Below, piece after piece: positions 26,301 through 39,500 of a stretch of DNA of 64,000 nt; position 1 is the stretch's first letter; each line of letters begins with the position of its first letter. The notes below the pieces were generated by a model, which did not search any database, had not been told where the DNA came from, and worked only from the letters and a program-made list of their open reading frames with translations. Where the stretch lies: contig OZ022346.1 of assembly GCA_963989245.1 (NCBI GenBank), positions 55,955,809 through 56,019,808 on the forward strand, read 5' to 3'. Both the position numbers and the translations under genes were made by a program. This DNA is from Nansenia antarctica. Lineage: Eukaryota; Chordata; Actinopteri; Argentiniformes; Microstomatidae.

Positions 26301-27373
26301 TACATTCCATTATGTTTTGTGAGATGGAACCTTTGTATTTTATGAATTACTAACAAAAAAATGTCAACATTTTAAAAATAACACCACACAGGCATTAATA
26401 AACATCTAATGGATCAGATTATGTAAAAAGAAGAACCTTATAATTCTAACGTCATGTAATGTTGTTTGATGCATCTTAATAATGAATAAATATTTTGGAC
26501 TTTTTTCCACATATACATAAAACTCAATTCGGACCTTTCCAGCTTGCTACCTACTGGAGCTAAAAACCTAAATCCCCACACTGTACTGTAAGCCACTAAA
26601 CTTGAGCCAGACTGACCCTAGCAAAACGTAGGCAGCGGTGTTGCCATGGTAACTGTTGTTCAAAGCAAAACATCCATAGATTGTTAATACCATTAGTGGC
26701 CTAATGCAACGGCAATATGGTGCTGCAGAGAAAAGCAGAGACAACTTGATGCGTTTTCCTCTCTGTGTTTTTTCCTAGAGACAGTACAAGTGTTCAGCAG
26801 TGACTCACTAATGTCTGTACTCATCGCTGTAGTCATCCAGGTCCATTAACACTGAAACCAGCTCCACTGACATTTCAGTGAATATAAAAAAAACATAATT
26901 GAAATGATTTATTTATGTTTTTAAAGATGATTCACCACTCTTTGTAAGGGCAAGCTAAGTGCCCGTTTTCAGTGAGACTGTAATTTAGCGTAGAAAAACA
27001 TTGAATCATTTTAAGACATGAAGTCTTTAAAAAAAAGATTCTTACAACATAATTGTCCTCTCCTTCTTTCCCTTGTGGACTGTTAGTGTTTAGTGCTGCT
27101 TGTTGCCCGAGGGTCTAGTCTGAGGGTCTAGTCTGAGGGTCTAGTCTGAGGGTCTAGTTTGAGCCACTGTTGCCTCTCCTCCACAGGGAACTTTGAGCTG
27201 GTCAGTCTGCTGCTGGAGAGAGGAGCGGACCCCATGATCGGGACCATGTGCAGGAACGGCATCTCCTCCGCTGCCCTGGGGGACATGAACTCCTACAGCC
27301 TGGCAGCAGCACACGGGCACAGGTACACACACACACACACACTATGACAGACACACACACACACGCACGCACG

Positions 27374-27458
<85 letters not shown>

Positions 27459-27536
27459 AGCCTGGCAGCAGCACACGGGCACAGGTACACACACACACAC
27501 ACACTATGACAGACACACACACACACACGCACGCAC

Positions 27537-27590
<54 letters not shown>

Positions 27591-27647
27591 AGCCTGGCAG
27601 CAGCACACGGGCACAGGTACACACACACACACACACACACACACGCA

Positions 27648-27682
<35 letters not shown>

Positions 27683-29824
27683 TCTGACACTCACACACAC
27701 TATGACAGACACACACACACACACACACACTCACACACTCACACACACACACACTCACACACACACACACACACACTCACACACATTCAGACACTCACAC
27801 ACACACACACTCACACACACATTCAGACACTCACACACTATGACAGACATACACACACACACGCACACACACACACACACACACACTCACACGCACACAC
27901 ACACTCACACACACATTCAGACACACACACACATTCAGACACACACACACACACACACACACACAGTCCGGCATCTGAAACCTATATAACACTCTTACAT
28001 CCAACTTTGCACAGGGAACCAACTCCACTGTACACTGTATAATCCTGCCTCTCACACAATAACAACCAGCCACTCACAAGCCACAAATCTCCACTGCGGA
28101 GCCACGGATTGGCTCTGCAGTCCACTGAACGCAACTCACTCACTCACTCATCCAGTTTCACCATCATTTCCCTGCAGCAGAGCAGAATGTCGCCCGTTAA
28201 GCATTCAGAGCACATCCAGCCGTCAGAGGATCCACTAGAGTGGGAAGCCAACACCAAAGCCACATTATGGAGATAATCAATGACACGAGGAACACACTGC
28301 GGCGTGTGGAGGACTGCTACAGCACACGCATTCCGCAGCTCTCTTTATCACGTCGAATTACTTTTATTAGGGGATCAAAATCAGGGGATCAAATCAATTT
28401 CACACACAAGCCGGTCGCTCGTGCCAGACTAACGATCAGACGCCTCCTCTCGGCCTCTCAGAGGAACAAACAGAGGCAGTGATTTATTTTAATTTAACCA
28501 TTATTTAACCGGGAGGTCGTTTGAGATTAAAATCTCTTTTTTTGGAGGGAGACCTGGCCAAGAAAGTACACCAGTACAGATACAAGTTACAACATTGGGG
28601 AATAAAACATAATAAATAACAGAGAAGAGATAACAGATACATATTACCCACCCCCAGAGGGTGCGGGTGGGCCCCCACACCTCCACAGCCCTCAGCCTCA
28701 GCACTGGGTCACCCCAGGGCTGCGTGCTAAGCCCCATCCTCTACAACCTCTACACCCACGACTTCACCCCCATCCACCCCAGCAACTACATCGTAAAGTT
28801 TGCAGACGACACCACCGTGGTGGGATGTATCTCGGGGGGGGACGAGGCGGCGTACAGGGATGAGGTAGAGCAATTGAGCAAGCTGTGCAAGGTAAACAAC
28901 CTGCTGCTAAACAAGTCAAAGACCCAGGAACTCATCGTAGACTACAGGAGGAAAAAGTCAGAGATCCTGCCCCTGCTCATCGACGGAGAGAGCGTAGAGA
29001 TGGTCTCAAACCTCCGTTTCCTGGGACACATCATACGGGATGACCTGGCCTGGAAGGACAACACTAAAGGCACCATCAAGAGGGCACAACAGCGGCTATA
29101 CACCCTGAGATGCCTCAAGAAACAACACAGCAAGCAGGAGATGCTGGTGGCCTTCTACCACGGCGCAGTGGAGAGCATCCTCACCTTCGGCATCTCCAAC
29201 TGGTACCACAGCTGCACGGCAGCGGAGAGAAACGATCTACAGAGAGTCGTGAGAACAGCACAGGGGATCACCGGCGCCACCCTCCCCTCTCTGAAGGAGC
29301 TGTACGAAACACGCTGTCTCAGGAGGGCCTCCAAGATCTCCAAGGACCCGACCCACCCTGGGCACGAACACTTTGTCAAGCTACCCTCGAACAGGAGGTA
29401 CAGGACCCCGGCCGCTAGGACAAACAGACTGAAGGACAGCTTCTACCACAGGGCCGTCAAGGCCCTGAACACAGAAAAGGCCTAAGTTCTGGGCCCAGGA
29501 CAAGTCCGGACGGATTGTAATGGCAGCTAGTGCTGAGGCACAAACATGTACATTTTCAAGCCTGCAAACTGTGACACTTTAAAAAAATGTGAAAAAATAC
29601 TTTCTTGTGCAATATGACAACCCTAGTTGACTATCTGTGCAGTATAGTACAGTGGATTGTGTACATAGCCTCTATTGATGTAAACCAGCTCCTTATCTTC
29701 TTGTGATTTTATGCATCTATGCTTTTTCCAAAATGTGTTTCTTTTTCCTTTCTTAAACACCAGGGGAGCCACCCCTCCTAAATTTCGTTGTTTGGTACCT
29801 GTACTGTAGCAATGACAAATAAAG

Positions 29825-29861
<37 letters not shown>

Positions 29862-30505
29862 ATTAGGAGTAGCAATGGCACATTTCTGTCACACAGCTTC
29901 CAGTCAGAGCTTTGGACAGACAAGGTTATTAAGACACGGTTATTAAGACAAGGTTATTAAGACAAGGTTATTAAGACAAGGTTATTAAGCTCTTAAAGTA
30001 GATGAATGATGCTCTGTGGGGAAAAAATGAAAATGTAAAAGAAACGGTCACTGTATCTTATACTGATTTCAGTCCTTGAGAGCAGAAGCCTGACTGGGGT
30101 TTTTTCTCTCTAGTAGGTCATTGATTAAGTAATGACTTTGGTCAGAGAGGTCACTTACTGGGTGTCCTAGTTCTCCATCAGCCCCTGGGGGGGGAGAGGG
30201 AGCGAAGGACACCTGCAGTGTCGGGGGCCCTGGTGACCAGTTCCACTGACATGGAATATAATTGATTCATGTAATTCGGTCGGGGAGGCTGGTGGAGGTA
30301 GAAATCGGAGGCTGGTGGAGGTAGAAATCGGAGGCTTGTGGAGGTAGAAATCGGAGGACGGGCTGGCTGTGATGCAGTGAATGGAATGAGGAACTGTATA
30401 AAACACTGTGAGCCTCGTGCCTCATCCCTTATTCATATATTATCCATTCATTACCATGAGCCGTCCTCCGATTTCTACCTCCACCAGCCTTCCCTGATGT
30501 ACAGT

Positions 30506-30557
<52 letters not shown>

Positions 30558-33500
30558 ATGTACGTACTTATGTAGTATGTATGTATGTCCAGGGGTGCAC
30601 ATAACTGGTGCGCCAGTGCGCATGCGTCGCCAAAATGCATGCTGCGCGGCAGATCAGCCGCATGAAGGCGCTTTTGCGCACAAAAAAAAAAAAAAATTGA
30701 TCACAAAAAAAACATCCTCTACCATGGTTGAAATTGAGGACAGTGATAATTTACAGCAGTCAAGAGAGCAGTGATGATGACGATTAAACTTGTAGCATAA
30801 ATAAATGCTTAGGCTGTAACCTTTTGTTGAAAAGTTGATTTCAGTGTTTACAGAACAGAGCAGTGCTTAAAGAGATGTCCGTTTATTTCAGTGTGTTTAA
30901 AGAACAGACATTCAGTTAGTGCTTAAAGAGATGTCAGTTTATTTCAGTGTGTTTAAAGAACAGACATTCAGTTAGTGCTTAAAGAGATGTCAGTTGATTT
31001 CATTGTGTTTAAAGGAGTCTGACATACTTTCATGCTTAAAGAGCAGTCATTTGATTTTGCATTTGTTTATTTAGTTTTGCACACAATCATTTGTTCGTTC
31101 ATCTTTATTTATGAATAAATGTCGTTTTGCTAATATAAGTTATCCATGTATCCCTTTTTCATCCATCCTGTGGGACGGGTTGTGACTCGCGAGCTCGGGG
31201 AGCACCAAGCAGCATCCCTAGGTGCTCCTCTGAGCACTGGCCCCAAAAAGTTATGTGCACCCCTGTGTATGTCCATGGTTAATCATATGGAATATAATTT
31301 GTGACACATTCTAGTCTTTTGGTCCACTTATCAGCAACTAATCAAAATGTTCAAACTTTTCTTTTGAAACACAGAACGACGTTTCAATGTTTCAACGTAG
31401 CACAAACTCGCTAGTCGAGCCAAAATACTGCAACGCAATGCATTCAGTGAGTCCTCCCCACTGCTACCTAGTGAACTAGAACACTACTTTACATTGTTAC
31501 ATAGTGAACTATAACACTACTTTACATTGTTAGCAGGCTCACAAAACAAGCTGTGTTTAGTTGACTAGTGACGTGTCGTTGATTTTCAACAGCGCTGACA
31601 TTTTTTAGGAAAGAAACGTTCGATAATTACATGAATGAATGAATGAATGAATGGTCTTTATTGTCATTGATATAGTACAGGTACCATACAACGAAATTGG
31701 GGAGGGGGGGCTCCCCTGGTGCTAGGAAAAAAATACTAAAAACAAGAAGGGAAAAGAGCTGGTTTACATAAATAAAGGCTATATACACTATCCACTATAC
31801 TATACTATACAAATAAAACACTGTGCTGTACTCTATGCTATGCTATACCTATTCTAACATTTCCTATATCTGAACCTTATGTACCCGAGGTTTGTCATAT
31901 TGCACATAGTATTATTGCACATTCATTTAAAGTGTCGCAGTTTGCAGGTTTGAAATGTTCACAGTTGTGTTTCAGTATTGCACTTGATTACAATCTAGTA
32001 GCTGCCATCAAATTGTCTAGATTGTCCAGGGCCTAGAACCTAGGTCTTTGCTGTGTTCAGGGCCTGAATGGCCCTGGGGTAGAAGCTGAGCTTCAGTCTA
32101 TTTGTCCTTGCGGACATGGTCCTGAACCGCCTGCCCGAGGGCAGCCGAACAAAGTGTTCGTTCCCAGGGTGGGACGGGTCTCTGGAGATCTTGGAGGCCT
32201 TCCTGAGGCAGCGTGTGTTGTACAGCTCTTCCAGAGAGGGGAGGGGGGCGCCGATGATCTTCTGGGCCCATCTCACGACTCTCTGTAGCGCTTTCCTCTC
32301 TGCGGCTGTGCAGCTGGAGAACCACACGCAGATGCAGTAGGTGAGGATGCTCTCCACTGTGCAGCGGTAGAAGGTCACAAGCAGCTCCTGTCTGAGGTGG
32401 TATTTTCTGAGGACTCTCAGGAAGTAGAGCCGCTGTTGTGCCTTCTTGATGATGGCTGCTGTGTTGGTCTTCCAGGACAGGTCATCCTGTATGTGCACCC
32501 CCAGGAATCGGAGGGTTGAGACTCTCTCCACGCTCCCTCCATCGACGAGCAGGGGCTGGACCTCAGATTTTTTCCTCCTGAAGTCCACGATGATTTCCTG
32601 GGTCAGGTTGTTAACCTTGCACAGCTTGCCCAGCTGCTCCACCTCATCCCTGTACGCCGCCTCGTCCCCCCCCGAGATGCAGCCCACCACGGTGGTGTCG
32701 TCTGCAAACTTTACGATGGAGTTGCTGGGGTGGACGGGGGTGAAGTCGTAGGTGTAGAGATTGTAGAGGATGTGGCTTAGCACGCAGCCCTGGGGGGACC
32801 CAGTGCTGAGTCTGAGGGCTGTGGAGGTGTGGGAGCCCACCCGCACCCTCTGGGGGCGGTCAGACAGGAAGTCCTTGATCCATGCACAGATGGAGTGTGA
32901 TAGTCCCAGGTCTAGTAGTTTGGTCACTAGCCTGTCTGGAAGGATGGTGTTGAAGGCAGAGCTGAAGTCCACAAAGAGCAGTCTCGCGTTGCTGTTCCCC
33001 CTCTCCAGGTGGGATAGAGTGGAGTGGAGAGTCGTCGCGATGGCGTCCTCTGTGGACCTGTGGGCTCTGTAGGCGAACTGGTATGGATCCAGGTTGGGCG
33101 GGAGGCGTGTGACTATGTGGGCCCGGACCAGTTTCTCGAAGCACTTCATGATGATTGGTGTGAGTGCCACCGGTAGTCGTTTAGGCAGCTCACCGTGCTT
33201 TTCTTCGGGACTGGGATGATAGTTGAGGTTTTCAGGCAGGGTGGGATGGTGGCCTGGGACAGGGACTGGTTGAAGATGTTGGTGAAAACCCCGGCCAGCT
33301 GGTCGGCGCAGTCCCTCAGCACCCGTCCCAGGACGCCATCCGGCCCTGAGGCTTTTCTGGGGTCCACCGCCTTCAGCAAGCGTCTCACTTCATGCTCTGT
33401 GAGGGTGAGGCTGCTGAGAGCTGGAGAGAGTGGTGTTTGTGTTGTGGTTACCTCCGTTCGCCCCTCGTCGAACCGGGCGTAGAAGGAGTTCAGCTTTTCC

Positions 33501-36500
33501 ACCAGCAGGGGGTCGTCCTCCGCGGCTGTGAGCCTGTTGGCTCTGAAGTTTGTCATGTGCTGAACCCCCTGCCACACCCGCCTGGAGTCGTTGCTCAGGA
33601 AGCATTCCTCAATCTTCTCTCTGTGGTCTGCCTTGGCCTCCCGGATGCCACGCTTTAGGTTAGCCCTGGTGGTGCTGTACAGTGTGTGTCCTTCGCTGAG
33701 TAGGCGTTGTCCCTCTCCTTGAGCAGTTTTCGGACCTTCTCAGTCATCCATGGCTTCGTGTTGGGGTAGACCCGGACACGTTTGTCCACGGTGGCTGAGT
33801 TGGTGCAGTTCACTATGTGGTTCAGAACCGACGACGTGAACTGTTCCAGGTCCTCATGCTCATATTCCTGCCATGAGGTGTCATTCAGGCAGATCTGCAG
33901 TGGAGCGGACCCTGCTGGCCAGGTTCTGACAGTCTTAGTGGTGATGGGAGCACTTTTCCTCATGGGAGTGTAGGCTGGGATCAGGAGGATTGACACGTGG
34001 TCAGACATGCCTAGATGAGCTAGCGGTCTAGCCTTGTAAGCAAGTGAGATCCCGATATGCGGACCAAAGCATTAGAACGTGTCACAGATGATGTCTACGT
34101 GCCTCCATGCATAAGCAGAGCTGAAAGTATGGTGTTATCATAATGGTCACCGATATGTGTCAGTGCTCGGTCCATAACTGTCCATAACCTCTCACTTTAC
34201 CTCTCCCCTCCTTCCCACAATCTCTCCCCTCCTTCCCCTCCCACCCCCACCCCCCTCCTCTCCCTCCCACCCCCACCCCCTCCTCTCCCTCCCACCCCCA
34301 CCCCCTCCTCTCCCTCCAACCCCCACTCCCTCCTCTCCCTCCCACCCCCCCCACCCCCCTCCTCCGCTTCCCACCGACACAGGAACGTGTTCCGGAGGCT
34401 TCTGTCCCAGGCGGAGAAGGACAAGGGCGACGTCCTCTCCCTGGAGGAGATCCTGGCCGAGGGCTCGGAGCCCGGAGGAGGAGGAGGAGGAGGAGGAGGA
34501 GGAGGAGGAGGAGGCGGAGGAGGGGGTGGAGGAGGAGGAGGAGGAGGGGGAGTCGAGAAGAGACCCCCACCCCTACCTCCTCAAGCTGACGGGACGCTGC
34601 GATCAGGAAAGGCCAAGCTGAGGGCTCTGCGAGAGGCTATGTACCACAGCGCTGAGCACGGCCACGTGGACATCACCATAGACATCCGCAGCTTAGGTCA
34701 GAGGTCACACGCGCCACACGGCAGACCTGGGGGGGGGGGTTCAGGATTCAAAATATTTGAAATACTTTGAGGTGTGCTCGATTTTTCGGAATTCCGTCAG
34801 GCACGAATAGAAGCTAGCGGAATAGCACGATAACTCTGCATACGAGTTATCAGTGAAAACGAGCACACCTGAAGTTGGTTTAAATATTTTCAATTTGTGA
34901 AATTTTGCCTCAGGTCTGCCACGCCCACGTCCACGCCGACACGCATCACTGTTAGACGTCACGCCGCCACCTGCTGTCTGTCCGCTGTCCTGGAGCTGTG
35001 CTCGCGTTGTGTCTGTACATGCCTAATCATCGGCTGTCATCCAGTCATCACACGGCACTAGAGACACTCCTCTGTCACGGTCACCGTAGAAACACACCCG
35101 CAGTTTAGGTGACAGTTAGAAGAACACGTGCCACACACATACTGTACACATGCTTCACTGTTTTACACGCCAACCACTTTGTGTGTGTTTTATACTGTAC
35201 CCATCACCTATCATTCATTCATCCGTCACACAGTACTGGGGGGGGGCGTACTGGGGGGGCATACCTCTTTAAAGCCACCATTGTTGATATCAGCATCCTG
35301 GAGTTCAATGAATTTTCCAAACCCTGACCGTAGATATTGAGCTTTGTTCCTTAGACGTCCTGTGAGACAATAACACCCTAAGAACTGGTCAGAACCACCG
35401 TAGACGTTCACTTCTCAAAGCCAGAGGCCACCGCTACTATCTATCTTCCCATCAGCCAGTGCAAGACAGCAACAGCTGCTCTTACCGTTCACACATCAAC
35501 AACACCGTAGTAGAGCGAAGCGGCCTTGGTCAGATCGGCCGGAGCCCATTTCCCCCGAAAATAATTGCTTTTGTGGCTGACGCGACTGTTAACTTTTACT
35601 CTATGGCTATCACTTTAGTTTAGTGTTGTTTATTGGCTGTGTGTGGCGTTCCCGTTACTGTAGTGTTGTTTATTGGCTTTAGAACACTTGTCAGTTAGAA
35701 CTCTTGTTAGTTAGAACTCTTGTCAGTTAGAACACTTGTTAGTTAGAACACTTGTTAGTTAGAACACTTGTTAGTTAGAACACTTGTTAGTTAGAACACT
35801 TGTTAGTTAGAACACTTGTTAGTTAGAACTCTTGTTAGTTAGAACACTTGTTAGTTAGAACACTTGTCAGTTAGAACACTTGTTAGTTAGAACTCTTGTT
35901 AGTTAGAACTCTTGTTAGTTAGAACTCTTGTCAGTTAGAACTCTTGTCAGTTAGAACTCTTGTTAGTTAGAACACTTGTCAGTTAGAACACTTGTCAGTT
36001 AGAACTCTTGTTAGTTAGAACTCTTGTTAGTTAGAACTCTTGTCAGTTAGAACTCTTGTTAGTTAGAACTCTTGTTAGTTAGAACTCTTGTTAGTTAGAA
36101 CACTTGTTAGTTAGAACTCTTGTCAGTTAGAACACTTGTCAGTTACAACTCTTGTTAGTTAGAACACTTGTCAGTTAGAACACTTGTCAGTTAGAACTCT
36201 TGTCAGTTAGAACTCTTGTTAGTTAGAACACTTGTCAGTTAGAACACTTGTTAGTTAGAACTCTTGTTAGTTAGAACTCTTGTCAGTTAGAACACTTGTC
36301 ATTTACAACTCTTGTTAGTTAGAACACTTGTCAGTTAGAACTCTTGTTAGTTAGAACTCTTGTCAGTTAGAACACTTGTCAGTTAGAACTCTTGTTAGTT
36401 AGAACTCTTGTTAGTTAGAACTCTTGTCAGTTAGAACTCTTGTTAGTTAGAACTCTTGTCAGTTAGAACACTTGTTAGTTAGAACTCTTGTTAGTTAGAA

Positions 36501-39500
36501 CTCTTGTTAGTTAGAACTCTTGTCAGTTAGAACTCTTGTCAGTTAGAACTCTTGTCAGTTAGAACACTTGTCAGTTAGAACTCTTGTTAGTTAGAACTCT
36601 TGTTAGTTAGAACTCTTGTCAGTTAGAACTCTTGTCAGTTAGAACTCTTGTTAGTTAGAACTCTTGTCAGTTATAACACTTGTTAGTTAGAACTCTTGTT
36701 AGTTAGAACTCTTGTCAGTTAGAACACTTGTCAGTTAGAACACTTGTTAGTTAGAACTCTTGTCAGTTAGAACACTTGTCAGTTAGAACTCTTGTTAGTT
36801 AGAACTCTTGTTAGTTAGAACTCTTGTCAGTTAGAACTCTTGTCAGTTAGAACTCTTGTTAGTTAGAACTCTTGTTAGTTAGAACTCTTGTCAGTTAGAA
36901 CACTTGTCAGTTAGAACTCTTGTTAGTTAGAACACTTGTTAGTTAGAACTCTTGTTAGTTAGAACTCTTGTCAGTTAGAACACTTGTCAGTTAGAACTCT
37001 TGTTAGTTAGAACTCTTGTTAGTTAGAACTCTTGTCAGTTAGAACTCTTGTCAGTTAGAACTCTTGTTAGTTAGAACACTTGTTAGTTAGAACACTTGTC
37101 AGTTAGAACTCTTGTTAGTTAGAACTCTTGTTAGTTAGAACTCTTGTCAGTTAGAACACTTGTCAGTTAGAACTCTTGTTAGTTAGAACACTTGTCAGTT
37201 AGAACTCTTGTTAGTTAGAACTCTTGTCAGTTAGAACACTTGTCAGTTAGAACTCTTGTTAGTTAGAACACTTGTCAGTTAGAACTCTTGTTAGTTAGAA
37301 CTCTTGTTAGTTAGAACACTTGTCAGTTAGAACACTTGTTAGTTAGAACTCTTGTCAGTTAGAACACTTGTCAGTTAGAACTCTTGTTAGTTAGAACTCT
37401 TGTTAGTTAGAACTCTTGTCAGTTAGAACTCTTGTTAGTTAGAACACTTGTCAGTTAGAACACCTGTCAGTTAGAACACTTGTTAGTTAGAACACTTGTC
37501 AGTTAGAACACTTGTCAGTTAGAACTCTTGTCAGTTAGAACTCTTGTTAGTTAGAACTCTTGTTAGTTAGAACACTTGTCAGTTAGAACACTTGTTAGTT
37601 AGAACACTTGTCAGTTAGAACTCTTGTTAGTTAGAACTCTTGTCAGTTAGAACACTTGTCAGTTAGAACTCTTGTTAGTTAGAACACTTGTTAGTTAGAA
37701 CACTTGTCAGTTAGAACTCTTGTCAGTTAGAACACTTGTCAGTTAGAACTCTTGTTAGTTAGAACACTTGTCAGTTAGAACACTTGTTAGTTAGAACTCT
37801 TGTCAGTTAGAACACTTGTCAGTTAGAACTCTTGTTAGTTAGAACACTTGTTAGTTAGAACACTTGTCAGTTAGAACTCTTGTTAGTTAGAACTCTTGTC
37901 AGTTAGAACACTTGTCAGTTAGAACTCTTGTTAGTTAGAACACTTGTTAGTTAGAACACTTGTTAGTTAGAACTCTTGTCAGTTAGAACACTTGTCAGTT
38001 AGAACTCTTGTCAGTTAGAACTCTTGTCAGTTAGAACTCTTGTTAGTTAGAACTCTTGTCAGTTAGAACACTTGTTAGTTAGAACTCTTGTCAGTTAGAA
38101 CACTTGTCAGTTAAAACACTTGTCAGTTAGAACTCTTGTCAGTTATAACTCTTGTTAGTTAGAACTCTTGTCAGTTAGAACTCTTGTCAGTTAGAACACT
38201 TGTGTGTGGCGTTCCCTTTACTGTAGTGTTGTTTATTGGCTGTGTGTGTGGCGTCCCCCCAGGCGTCCCCTGGACTCTGCACACCTGGCTGGAGTCCCTG
38301 CGCACCTGCTTCCAGCAGCACCGCCGGCCGCTGATCCAGGGCCTGCTGAAGGACTTCAGCTGCATCCAGGAGGAGGAGTACACGGAGGAGCTCATCACCC
38401 ACGGCCTGCCGCTCATGTTCCAGATCCTCCGCGCCTCCAAGGTCACTGGACCGTCCTTACCTCCCCGCCCCCGCCTGCCTGCCCGCCCCTCTGTGATTGT
38501 CACACACACACACGGGCACAGGCACACACACACAGGCACACACGAGGCACATGGGCACAAGGCACATGGGCACACACACGGGCACGGGCACACGAAGCAC
38601 ACATGCACACACACCAGGAGCACACCCACGCATGCACCCACACACACCTTCAGCGGTGACTAGCCTTAATCTCCTCAGCTTTCTAATTCCCACTGACCTC
38701 TGACCTGTGGTCTCTGTCTCCTGTCTGTCCTGCAGAACGAGGTGATCAGCCAGCAGCTGTCAGTGATCTTCACCCAGTGCTACGGGCCGTTCCCCATCCC
38801 CAAACTGACGGAGGTGAAGAGGAAGCAGAGCTCGCGCCTAGGTGGGTAAATGGACTGCACTTATATAGCGCCTTTTTTGCTGCTCCAAAGCTGCTCCAAA
38901 TCGCTTTACAACGGCCTCTCATTCACACACACATTCACACACCAATGGCGGCAAGCTGCCATGCAAGGCGCCCGGTTCAGTGTCTTGCCCAAGGACATGT
39001 GGCCAGCCGGGGCTCGAACCGCTGATCTGCCAACCTTGTGATCATTAGACGGCGTCTCTACCTCCTGTGCCACAGCCGCCCCTACACAGTGACAGGGTGT
39101 CCGTCCTTGTTTATCCAGCTCCTATCAGTGATACTCAGAGTTGTTGTCTGAACTCCATACAGATCTAGGACCAGGCTAACGGAGTCAGAGGCGCGTTAAG
39201 GCAATCAGAATCAGAATTGTTTTTTTATCAACGTACAGGTCGGGTACACAGAGTAATATTCTTGGGTTCAGGTTCATTCGACATTGGCATTGCAGCAGAA
39301 ATACAAAATCAATAATAAAATAAGCAGGATGTAAAAACAACAGTCAACAATCAACAATAGCAGCGATAGCGTCAATAGCAGCAGTAGCAGCAGAATGAAC
39401 AACAATAATAGAATAAGTAATAGCAGCAGAATGCAAGTCAGCACATCAACATTATTAATGTGATCAACATTACGGGAAGTTCAAGTATTAGTCAGGTTGT

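Larger units (their letters stand above)
24479..27186 (+). other. abtb3: abtb3 intron
   Basis: Holds a SINE-type tail, a G-rich minisatellite, a reverse-oriented LINE fragment (25.13-25.80 kb) and a short inverted-repeat element (26.23-26.45 kb). The remaining 26.45-27.18 kb is unremarkable. Confidence 0.6.
27323..34382 (+). other. abtb3: abtb3 intron
   Basis: A 7-kb intron that begins in a CA repeat containing two copies of the exon end. It then holds a forward LINE (28.65-29.86 kb), a hAT-type element (30.59-31.27 kb), a decayed element (31.3-31.6 kb) and a reverse LINE (31.63-34.04 kb), and closes with a C-rich tract at the acceptor. Confidence 0.65.
34697..38262 (+). other. abtb3: abtb3 intron dominated by a 16-bp array
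   Basis: Starts with a foldback hAT-like element (34.72-34.92 kb), then about 700 bp without recognisable features, then a 2.5-kb 16-bp tandem array that ends about 60 bp before the exon. Confidence 0.7.

Noticed and set aside
27248..28042. Histidine/threonine frame of 264 residues and cysteine/valine shadows
   Set aside because: Translation of CA/GT repeats.
35684..38202. CRISPR-like look of many short direct repeats
   Set aside because: There are no unique spacers, the units are contiguous, and the host is a vertebrate; it is a minisatellite.
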